In this document: positions 7,196 to 15,300 of the stretch, piece by piece
Position numbering within the stretch: the first letter of the stretch is position 1
Layout of the letters: every line of letters begins with the position of its first letter
Source: JAKSSM01 sp045629065
GTDB lineage: Bacteria > Bacillota > Clostridia > Peptostreptococcales > Anaerovoracaceae
Assembly (NCBI GenBank): GCA_045629065.1
Contig: JAZQQK010000016.1
Span: 1 to 33,816 of the forward strand
Direction of reading: 5' to 3'
DNA length: 33,816 nt
Program-made: the position numbers and the translations under genes
The notes under the pieces: model-generated
Databases searched by the model: none
What the model was told of the DNA's origin: nothing
The model's input: only the letters and a program-made list of their open reading frames with translations

Positions 7196-7374
7196 AGATT
7201 TAACTTGTAAATGATGGGCGCATTGAGAAATTATTTCACGTTAAATTTGCACATGTCCATTGACATCTGCATGGCCATCATCATATTCATGTTAACGGCT
7301 GTGAAATTTCTCATTTTGTCTCCTCATTTTATTGTGAGCGCCTAGGAAAATATCTCCCTCGCTCTTAACTTGTA
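7173..7374 (-). promoter_or_regulatory. Met attenuator leader RNA with alternative pairings
   Basis: Several mutually exclusive pairings can be read. A 5' hairpin pairs GAGCG (7364-7360) with CGCTC (7340-7336). GCTCACAAT (7339-7331), overlapping that arm, is perfectly complementary over 9 bases to ATTGTGAGC (7186-7178), the loop and 3' arm of the terminator. The ORF start (GAGAAATTTCAC, 7312-7301) pairs with the ORF end (GTGAAA, 7239-7234, and TTTCTC, 7230-7225), with the TAA stop codon looped out. A smaller hairpin of ATGTC and GACAT, flanked by TGCA on both sides, lies inside the Met run. Confidence 0.65.
7231..7314 (-). CDS. Methionine-rich leader peptide of metQNI
   Basis: A 28-codon frame gives a 27-residue peptide beginning MRNFTAVNMNMMMAMQMSMD and ending in MCKFNVK. 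Nine of 27 residues are Met, eight of them within codons 9-21 including three in a row. GAGGAG lies five bases before the ATG, and a consensus promoter starts transcription about 60 bases upstream. An intrinsic terminator follows 35 bases after the stop codon and then metQ, the methionine importer. This is the arrangement of classical amino-acid leader peptides (Trp, His, Leu), here with Met codons. I infer that ribosome stalling on Met codons when Met-tRNA is scarce allows read-through into metQNI. No S-box or T-box core is visible in the same leader. Confidence 0.82.
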   Translation of the reverse strand: MRNFTAVNMNMMMAMQMSMDMCKFNVK

Positions 7375-7380
7375 TACAAG

Positions 7381-7409
7381 AGTATAGCACTAAAACGAAT
7401 ATCTGTCAA
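7381..7409 (-). promoter_or_regulatory. metQNI promoter
   Basis: On the minus strand TTGACA (7409-7404), a 17-base spacer and TATACT (7386-7381) give +1 near 7374. This is one of the best promoters in the window and sits between the 852-aa gene and the Met leader. Confidence 0.88.
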
Positions 7410-7450
7410 CCTATCCGATACTGTGTCACGCTCTCTACTAGCCTCTCAAA

Positions 7451-10009
7451 CTACTTAAGTCCAGGGCCACCTTGCTCAATCTGAGGTTTTTCTTGAGCTT
7501 TGGCTGGGCCGGCTTTTTGTCTCTCTTCATACTTTTGTATAGCTTCCATCAGGCCAGGAGCATCTTTTATATCCTCAGCAACTTTCATGTTTGCCTGCTG
7601 GCAAACTTTTTTAATTGTCTGTAACTCTGTGAGATCCTGGTCAGTGAAAAGATTCTCTTTTAGTGTCTTGTTTCTAGCTGCGTCAAGTATGTTGCTTACA
7701 GGTAGAGCCATTTTGGATAAAGCAACTAAATCTGCAGTTTTATTTTCTTGTGTTACTGCAGTCAAATTGCTATAGAGGGACTTTGTGAGATCCACGAGTT
7801 CTTTAAGATTATTGTTAAATTCGTCGCCCTCTACACGACCCTTGAAAACGTCGTTTTGCAAATTCTCTGCTTTGCTTCTAAAATTAGTAACTTTGCTATA
7901 GCTATTAGCATAAGATTTGAATGCTGGGTAGCTAAGCATGTATTTATTAGTGTGCTCTCCTGAAAGAATCGACTTCATGGATTTGATGATGTTATATCTC
8001 ATCTGGCCACGTTCGTCATCAGTTTTGTCCTTAAGCTTGTCAGCTTTTACTTCCAGATACTTATCGCACATATTTTCAAACTTCTGTTTAACAGTATTGT
8101 ACTCCCTAATCTGCTTCATGTTAGGGTTGTCGCCCATGGCCTTTTGTGCCTTGATTACTGCGCCTATAGAATCTCTAACATTAGCGAACTCATCGGAGTT
8201 GCTCCATACATAGAATGGGTCTGTCGCCTTGATTAGTTTCTGTAATTTTTCGAGCTCAGCTGTCATTTGCTTTGGTGTCTGAGCTATATATGTCAAATCT
8301 CTAACCTGGCTTACAACCTTTGCCTTTTCGAATACAACCTTGTTGTTCTTATCCATCGAAACTGGGATTACCTTTCCTACTGGCTCGCCAGGTTCAAATA
8401 CTTCGACAGTGCACTTATCATCCTCAGAGAAAGATACTGCATCTCTGTGCTCGAAAGCTTGATGGTTCTTATCAAAAAGTTTAACCTCTGCAGTTGGGGA
8501 TATGAGATTCTTACCCTTTAGGCCCTGCATAATAGTGTTGACTAATGCTTTTCTTTTATTTTTTACGTCTGCACTCAATTCTGGTACAAAATTACCGTCA
8601 AATGCAAGACCATCATATTTTTCAGGATTTGACTTAGTTGGTTCTGCGTTTTGACCAAATACCTCTTCCTTTAGTGAAGCTGTAACAGATGCCATGATTT
8701 TTGGCTGCTCTTCTGCCCTAAATGAGTGAGGATAACCGCCTGACATTGACTTAACAATAGTTTCTGCTCCAACTTTTCTGATGAAATTAACCTTTGCTTG
8801 TTCTGGATTTGCCTGTTCAGGGAACTTCTCAAGATATTTTGAAATATTCTCTTGATAGAGGGCAGTCTTATGATTAAGTGCCTCTCTAATTTCATCTGGA
8901 ATTTGATACTCGCCTTTTAAGCCTTCTAAGAAGTGCTGTACCTCAAAAGCCAGATACATTTCTGGGTAGTGATCTTCCAATATTTTTGCAGCTTCTTCGT
9001 CAGTCTTTGGCATGAATAGCTCATCAGGAATTGCAAGCACCTTGTTGATATATTTAGTGCATAATCTCTTATACTCAGCTGCATGTACTTCTGGATCATC
9101 GCTGTTCAGGTTGTCTACCATAGTCTGATTTTCTATTTCTGCATCTTCTGTGCCGTCGAAGTTATACAGGAAATAGTATGATCTAGCTATCGCGCCGGAT
9201 TTATCAGTAGGAACTGTGCCGTATGCTTTGTTTTGGATAGTCTTGGCTGACCAAGCATTTAACATATCCACGCGCTCTTGTCCCAAGGCAACATTGCCTG
9301 AAGCAGTAAGTGCCATGTCAAAGATTTCCTTTGTGGAAAGTCCGTTTTTATAGTCAATTTCCTTAACAGCTTGGTTCATAGTCCAAACTTCTAAGAAATC
9401 GTTTTCATATTTAGTGTAATCTTCGCCTTTTAACCTTTTCTCTTCTGGGAGCTCATTGTTAAATTTGGCGAATTCTGCTTTTGCAAACTTCTCTTCTACG
9501 AATCTTGTTCTATCGAGTCTTAACTCATTTCCTTTGAGACTCGCCTTTTTTTCTACAGGATAAGACTCAAACTCATTTTCGTATTCATCATAATACTTTT
9601 GCTTGAGTTTAGTCTCTTCAACCCAAGCAATTGCATTATTGATACCTATCTTGTAGTTTTCGAGATCATCCTTATTTGCAGCCTCAGGGTCATTAGGATT
9701 GATACTTCCAAATACCCTTGCGACCTTGTCTCTATCCATACGGCCAACAACAAAAACGGGAATATCCGTCTTCATTATGGCTTGTACCTTATTGTCGATT
9801 TCCTCTAAAGACTCATTTGAGTTATTTCTATCTGCCTGTTCGAGCATAGCAAGTTTCATTATCAATGGCTTACTATTCTCATATGCCTTGTCCTTTAGTG
9901 CTTGCTTGTGCTGAGCCTCTATATCAGAGTGATTCATCTTGTCATAAGCAATAGCGTTATCATAAAGTACCTGTTGTAGTTTTCTTATTTCTAGTTTGTA
10001 ATCAGGCAT
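7451..10009 (-). CDS. Large multidomain protein of unknown function, family member 1
   Basis: An 852-residue, charged, mostly helical protein with no signal peptide or membrane segment. By eye it has four parts. Residues 165-425 form helical module A, shared with the 1505-aa protein (KEIDY, SYYFLYNF, then NLNSDDPEVHAAEYKRL). Residues 505-577 are module B. Residues 578-685 are module C (KATDPFYVWSNSDEF, then DERGQMRYNIIKSMKSIL). Residues 690-820 are a helical tail resembling the region between the two C modules of the 1505-aa protein. The end is polar, QGGPGLK, nearly identical to the end of the 698-aa protein. AAGGAG precedes the ATG, 31 bases after tRNA-Leu(AAG), with no terminator between. 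I do not recognise the family; a secreted effector or scaffold is a guess. Confidence 0.85.
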   Translation of the reverse strand: MPDYKLEIRKLQQVLYDNAIAYDKMNHSDIEAQHKQALKDKAYENSKPLIMKLAMLEQADRNNSNESLEEIDNKVQAIMKTDIPVFVVGRMDRDKVARVFGSINPNDPEAANKDDLENYKIGINNAIAWVEETKLKQKYYDEYENEFESYPVEKKASLKGNELRLDRTRFVEEKFAKAEFAKFNNELPEEKRLKGEDYTKYENDFLEVWTMNQAVKEIDYKNGLSTKEIFDMALTASGNVALGQERVDMLNAWSAKTIQNKAYGTVPTDKSGAIARSYYFLYNFDGTEDAEIENQTMVDNLNSDDPEVHAAEYKRLCTKYINKVLAIPDELFMPKTDEEAAKILEDHYPEMYLAFEVQHFLEGLKGEYQIPDEIREALNHKTALYQENISKYLEKFPEQANPEQAKVNFIRKVGAETIVKSMSGGYPHSFRAEEQPKIMASVTASLKEEVFGQNAEPTKSNPEKYDGLAFDGNFVPELSADVKNKRKALVNTIMQGLKGKNLISPTAEVKLFDKNHQAFEHRDAVSFSEDDKCTVEVFEPGEPVGKVIPVSMDKNNKVVFEKAKVVSQVRDLTYIAQTPKQMTAELEKLQKLIKATDPFYVWSNSDEFANVRDSIGAVIKAQKAMGDNPNMKQIREYNTVKQKFENMCDKYLEVKADKLKDKTDDERGQMRYNIIKSMKSILSGEHTNKYMLSYPAFKSYANSYSKVTNFRSKAENLQNDVFKGRVEGDEFNNNLKELVDLTKSLYSNLTAVTQENKTADLVALSKMALPVSNILDAARNKTLKENLFTDQDLTELQTIKKVCQQANMKVAEDIKDAPGLMEAIQKYEERQKAGPAKAQEKPQIEQGGPGLK

Positions 10010-10040
10010 GATGTCTCCTTATTTTGTCAAAAAATAAAAA

Positions 10041-10123
10041 TGGTGCGAGTGACAGGATTTGAACCTGCAAGGTCGCCCACACGGTCCTTAGCCGTGCGCG
10101 TCTGCCAATTCCGCCACACTCGC
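10041..10123 (-). tRNA. tRNA-Leu (anticodon AAG)
   Basis: An 83-base tRNA with encoded CCA. Acceptor GCGAGTG pairs with CACTCGC, the anticodon stem is CACGG/CCGTG with loop CTAAGGA (anticodon AAG), and a long class II variable arm and TTCAAAT T-loop are present. Confidence 0.92.
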
Positions 10124-10144
10124 ACATATTTTGTTTACTCGGAT

Positions 10145-10173
10145 AGTATACTACTTATAATGTGATAATGCAA
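10145..10173 (-). promoter_or_regulatory. Promoter of tRNA-Leu(AAG), possibly also of the 852-aa gene
   Basis: On the minus strand TTGCAT (10173-10168), 17 bases, then TATACT (10150-10145), puts +1 near 10138, 15 bases before the tRNA. No terminator separates the tRNA from the next CDS. Confidence 0.72.
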
Positions 10174-10184
10174 GCGTTTTTTGC

Positions 10185-10230
10185 AATTTCCGACTTTAAG
10201 CCGTTGAAAGCTTAAGGTCGGAAATTTTTA
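10185..10230. terminator. Strong hairpin downstream of the 698-aa gene
   Basis: Arms 10185-10201 and 10210-10226 form a 17-bp stem (one T-G wobble) around AATTTCCGAC/GTCGGAAATT. The T-run (ATTTTTA) follows on the plus strand; on the minus strand, where the genes lie, the stem is followed by GCAAAAAACG. It may end the 698-aa transcript as a non-canonical 3' hairpin or block antisense transcription. Confidence 0.5.
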
Positions 10231-10262
10231 ATGTGATTATTTATTGTACATGCATTAATTAA

Positions 10263-12359
10263 TTATTGTAGGTTTGGTCCACCTTGCTTTATTGGATCCA
10301 CAGTTTTATCTGGTGCGGCAACCACTTTCTTTTCAGTTCTGATAGTGCCGTCCATAGCCATAACTTCTTGCTTTATTTGCTGCTTTTCGTCTGGTGTCGT
10401 CGCCTGCATATACCTGGAAGTAAATTCGCGATGCTGATCATAGTTTAGACAAACATCATTTACCTGCTTAGGAGTAAGTAGCGTACGAAGTGACTTTACA
10501 ATGTTATAACGCATTTCGCCTCTTTCGTTATACTCGTTGTTTTCTCTTGCGCCTTTCAGCTTATCGGTTTTCATGTCTACATAGTCCTTGCAAGTCTGGT
10601 CGAACTTCTTATATTCGTTCATCAGTACCTGAACCTGCTTTTCGTTAGGATTAGGTCCTATAGCAGTCTGAATTTCTATTATTTTATTAAGGCCTTTCTT
10701 GACATCATCAAATTTTGAGCTGTTAGTCCAAACATAGAATGGGTCAGTACCTTTAAGAAGCTTTTGCATCGCTTTAAGCATTGTAAGCTGCTCATTTGGT
10801 GTCTTTACTTCTTTAGTCTTATCATTCGTATGTGTCATATCCGTTACACGGGTTGCGATTTGGGCATTGGTTCTCTGAAGCTTACCGTCTTTCTGCGAAA
10901 GTAAGTAGCCTCTACCCGCAGGAGCCAAACCTCCATAAACCTGCATAACGACCTTTTTATTATCGTTGATTGCAGCGTGTGCTTGCGCTTCAGTGAGCTT
11001 TTCACTATTTGTAGAGTAGTACTCAACTTCAGCTGTTTCTGGTATGACATCAGGACCAAGCTCTTCTGCGAACTTAGTATATGGTTTATATCCGTTCTGA
11101 ATGAATCTCTCCTCTATTGCCATGCGGTCAATTCCGTCATCTGCTGCCTTTTGTTTAAACGCATACTTTAAATATGGAATATCTGTTCGCGCGTTTATCA
11201 CTTCTTTGAAGTCTGCATTTTGGTCCAAAAAATCGTTGGTTTTTTTGAGAACTCTCATTTCCTTCTTGAGCGCAAGCAGATTTTCAGGTGTTGCGCTCTT
11301 TTTTACGTTCTCAGTTGCTTTTATTACCTTCTTTGTAGCTTTTTTCGCTAATTCTAGATCTTCTGCAACATCTGGGTCATCGGGCTCATAGGAAAACTTG
11401 CTAAGTGCTTCATCACTCTTTTTTAATTGTTCTAAGAACTTATCAAATCCGCCTCCGACAAATTTCTTTTCCTTCTCCGGATTTGATTTAACGATTTCAT
11501 CTATATTATCAATCGAAGTAGGTGGAAGTAATTCATCCTTTTCGTTTTCTCTTACTGTAAGATGACCCTTCCATGTGGAAATCTTTCCAAGGACATCTAC
11601 ATTTGTGCCTAGTTCCTGGAACACCTGATAGTTTTCTGCTTTATTCATGGCTGCAAATTGCTCGAATGTCATATCATCAAATGGATAATCTAAAGCATTC
11701 TCATTGCTCCAAGCTTCAAGCCCAGAAATATTAGGTGTCATTTTACCTTGTATAATATCCTTCCTTATCCTTGCCTCGTTGATAAAGTTCTGATCAATGT
11801 CAACAATATTTTTTCCCTGCGCCAGAATATTCTCGAAGTTCCATATCGAAAGCAATTGACTGTTTCCATCCGCAAGATAATCCCAGAATTTTTCCATATC
11901 ATTATATGGGTATTTGTTTAAGTCAAAGCTATAGAGATTCTTTAATTCTGTTTTGAAGAAATCAAGTCTTGCATTCTTTCCCACTTCATCCGGTCTTTGG
12001 AATTTACCGCTCATAACCATGTTGTTATAGTCCGCTTCATCAGTTCCTGACATGTCAAATGAATATTGAATTGTTCTGCTTATCGAAGAATGTGGCATAG
12101 GTATAAACTTGCCATATTCGTTTTTCTTTTCCATCTGCTTGTTCTGGACTGCATACACGTTTTTTGCCTTAACATGGCGTCTTAATCTGTCAGGGTCAAG
12201 CGCCTTTTTTCTAGCTTCCGCTTCTGTCATGTGGAAACCGGCTTGTCCTTCCATTTGCTTCGCGATAGCAACATAGTGCTCCTCTATCTGCTTAAGTCTT
12301 TCAACGCTAAAAGTCGGAAACTGTTGATGCAATTCTTCATAATACTTTTCGTCTGCCAT
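10263..12359 (-). CDS. Large multidomain protein of unknown function, family member 2
   Basis: A 698-residue soluble, charged protein without a signal peptide. The N-terminal 300 residues are not obviously shared with the other members. Residues about 300-400 are lysine-rich and helical. Residues 441-512 form module B (AEVEYYSTNSEKLTEAQAHA). Residues 519-630 form module C (LLKGTDPFYVWTNSSKF, later RGEMRYNIVKSLRTLL), the best match to the 852-aa protein. The last residues, QGGPNLQ, mirror its QGGPGLK end. It starts 34 bases after the 1505-aa gene with AGGGAG before the ATG, so the two form an operon. The variable N-terminus plus constant C-terminus resembles an effector or toxin layout; that reading is inference. 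Confidence 0.85.
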   Translation of the reverse strand: MADEKYYEELHQQFPTFSVERLKQIEEHYVAIAKQMEGQAGFHMTEAEARKKALDPDRLRRHVKAKNVYAVQNKQMEKKNEYGKFIPMPHSSISRTIQYSFDMSGTDEADYNNMVMSGKFQRPDEVGKNARLDFFKTELKNLYSFDLNKYPYNDMEKFWDYLADGNSQLLSIWNFENILAQGKNIVDIDQNFINEARIRKDIIQGKMTPNISGLEAWSNENALDYPFDDMTFEQFAAMNKAENYQVFQELGTNVDVLGKISTWKGHLTVRENEKDELLPPTSIDNIDEIVKSNPEKEKKFVGGGFDKFLEQLKKSDEALSKFSYEPDDPDVAEDLELAKKATKKVIKATENVKKSATPENLLALKKEMRVLKKTNDFLDQNADFKEVINARTDIPYLKYAFKQKAADDGIDRMAIEERFIQNGYKPYTKFAEELGPDVIPETAEVEYYSTNSEKLTEAQAHAAINDNKKVVMQVYGGLAPAGRGYLLSQKDGKLQRTNAQIATRVTDMTHTNDKTKEVKTPNEQLTMLKAMQKLLKGTDPFYVWTNSSKFDDVKKGLNKIIEIQTAIGPNPNEKQVQVLMNEYKKFDQTCKDYVDMKTDKLKGARENNEYNERGEMRYNIVKSLRTLLTPKQVNDVCLNYDQHREFTSRYMQATTPDEKQQIKQEVMAMDGTIRTEKKVVAAPDKTVDPIKQGGPNLQ

Positions 12360-12393
12360 TTTTTCTCCCTGATTACTTTATTATTGCATTTCG

Positions 12394-15300
12394 CTAATTA
12401 ACTTTTACTTTTGGTACATCATTCTGCGGTTGATTATTGTTATTTACTTGGGCATTGTTATTTACTGGGGCATTTTCACCTATATTACGGTTTGGTTCTT
12501 CACGAACAAGACTCTCATGGTGTGCCTTAGACTTCTCATAAAAACTGTTCAAGCTTTCCAAATGTCTATCATCCAAAATTGTCATCAGGGATGAAATCGT
12601 ATTGAAACGAAGTTCTCCCCTACGGTCACGCTTATTTTTTTCAAGCGCCTCACGTAACTTTGGCTCTTTTACATCAAGATAAGCTTGACACTTTTCTCTA
12701 AAGGAAGCATATTGCTGCGCTAATTGAATCTTCTGCTCGTCTGTAGGGTAGTTTCCTATGCTCTTTTGTAGCGAAACAAGTGCCGGCATATCACGTAAAA
12801 TATCATTAAACTGTGTACTGTTCTTAATAAAGATGCTATCGTTAGTATCCTTCAAGATTTTCATTGTCTTTTCAAGGTCACTAGCCTGCTTTAATGGTGT
12901 CACATTAGGTATGGACATGTTCTCGACTCTGTTTGCGTAGTGCTTGATGCCAGGAAGCTCACGGATTTCATTTCTCGCTCCAATACAAGAAGCGGCAAAT
13001 GCGTTTAGCTGATTTATTTCATCTTGCGTGATAAGCGTACTACCTTCCTGATTTCGTTTTGCATATTTTTGATTTAACTCTGCTAATTGTGCTTCTACTC
13101 TGCCTGGTGCAAACTGCTCAATCATATTCTTTGCTTGAATTAAATTATTCAGTTTGCTTATAAATGGTGCCATTTTATCAGCAAGCATTGATTTTGCCAA
13201 GACATTATTCATCTCCGGCGTTTGTGAAAGTTCTAACACGTTTTTAGCCAAATTAGAGAGATTGGCCATTTTTTGTATATCTGGATTTAGAGTGTTTTTA
13301 ATTTTAAATTCATCTGTATCTGCCAGTGCTAACAATGCACTAATGCTGTTCGATACTTCACGTTGATGCCTATACTCTTTACTGCCGTCGAACTTATTGA
13401 TTACGATATCACTCTGATTATCAGAAACCAGGTTTTTGAGGTTATAAACGAATTCGGTTCTCAGTTCGCCTCTTACATCATGTTCACCTTTGTTACGCTT
13501 TCCGGCGAGTTCAGGAATCTTGTGTACCAAGTAAGCATCGGCTTTCGCCCTAACATCATCATACAATGTTTGCAAATCTTCTATCTGTCTCGCGTTAAGA
13601 GTCTTGCCTAATTCATTGTGGGCATTAATTAAGTTAGCGAGGCTCGTCTGTAAATTAGTGAATGCTTCTGTTGCGGCAAATGGCGCTTCAGTATCATCTA
13701 ATGACTTCTTAACCTTCTTGAGCATGCCTACTTGATCTTCTATTGTTCGAACGTTCATTGTAAGATCAACTACATGGCATGATTTATAAAGTTTAGTGTT
13801 CTGAACTTTTAATCCATCAAATGAGACGATTGTAGATGTGCCCTCCATGCTTTTCTGATTTGGATAAACCTTAGTCACAACCTTACCGCCATTAAATAAT
13901 ATCTCGTCAGCCTCAAATTCCGAAATAGATCTGTTATCAAGTGTGTAATACTCGACAACTGAATTTTTCTTGGCAATCTGATTATCATTGAGATGAGAGC
14001 TTATAAGCTTAGGGATAATCTTGACCTCAGCTAACTCTTCGTCAGTAAAGTTCAATCTTACATCGCCCACTTCATCAATTTTTTGATCATTTTCTTTTCC
14101 TAATGCAATACTTAAGACATCTTTTAATTCTCCTTGAGTATTGACATCCTGTGGAAAATATTCTCTAGGGCTACTTGATGACACTGTCATCATTGTATTG
14201 ATATCTACACCTTCCAGTACTTCATCAACCTTGTAATCGCTATGCGACATCTTGAGAATGTCATCCTTTATCTTCATGACATTTTTAATAACAAGCGCAT
14301 TTTTGTGCTTTAACAAAGATATCAGCTCAGGTGACATATGCATTTCGCTTGGGGCTTCTTTGAGTACATTATCCATTACATGAGCTTGCATTATAGCTTT
14401 GTAATTATTTACAAAGTAAACTTTTGCAGATTGAACACTTTCTGGATTATCAAAATCTGGCGACAACATTTCTTCATCCAAAGCCAGAACATCCCTAATC
14501 GCTTTGTCGTAGCAAGCTAATCTTTGAGCACGAACTACATTAGGATCCTTACTGGAAAGATTAGCCAATATTCGCTTATTTAAAGCATCAACTTGCTCGT
14601 TATTATCCGGGTTCATTTGCAGAGGCAAAATTCTTGCCATTGCGGTATTTTGCGCTGGTTTCTTGCTCCATAAGTCTCCATATTTGTCTATATAGTATCT
14701 TTCATTAGAAGTCTGGACATCCCAATCATATTTGTCTTTAAAAGCATTGTGAATTTCTAATTCTGCGGGAGTAGGGTCTGATTTTACAGCTATACTATAT
14801 ACTTTTTCCTTAGACTTGCCTTCTGAGTAGTTCTCGCTCTTTACTTTCTGATTGAGCAAATGGAGCTTCTTATACTCTTCTAAATGCTCATCCCTTAATC
14901 TTATCTTTTGATCCTCTAAGCCAGGACCTGCAAATCCAGCAATTTTTGCTTGTGCCTCGGCGAATTTATCAAACTGCACTTCTGCAATCTTATTCTCCGC
15001 ATAAATACGTTTTGCACAGTTTTGACGTAAGGTTTCATCTTTAACTGTTTCCGGTACTAACCTTATCAGGAGATCTTTCTCAGCTTTCGGCAGATTGTCA
15101 TATGCCTTGTAGTATTCTTTTCTTTCGTTTACTTCTTTAGCCCAGCCTGCCACCAAGTCGAAGGATCTTTTTCTATTTTTATGTTCTGGATTAAGAGATT
15201 CCTTTATTCTGTCTTTCTCTGATCCACCTTTTTTCCAAACATCAACAAGGCCGACATCTTTAAGCAACTGTAAAGTTTCTTGGATCTGACCAATTGTGGC

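Noticed and set aside
7090..7450. S-box, SMK or T-box riboswitch upstream of metQ
   Set aside because: I looked for the S-box core and the T-box GGTGG-ACC element on the minus strand and found neither; the leader is occupied by the Met-rich ORF and its terminator.
7500..9914. Plus-strand ORFs opposite the 852-aa gene
   Set aside because: They lack Shine-Dalgarno sites and recognisable domains and are explained as antisense shadows of a long real gene; the same holds opposite the 698-, 1505-, 1081-aa and calpain genes.
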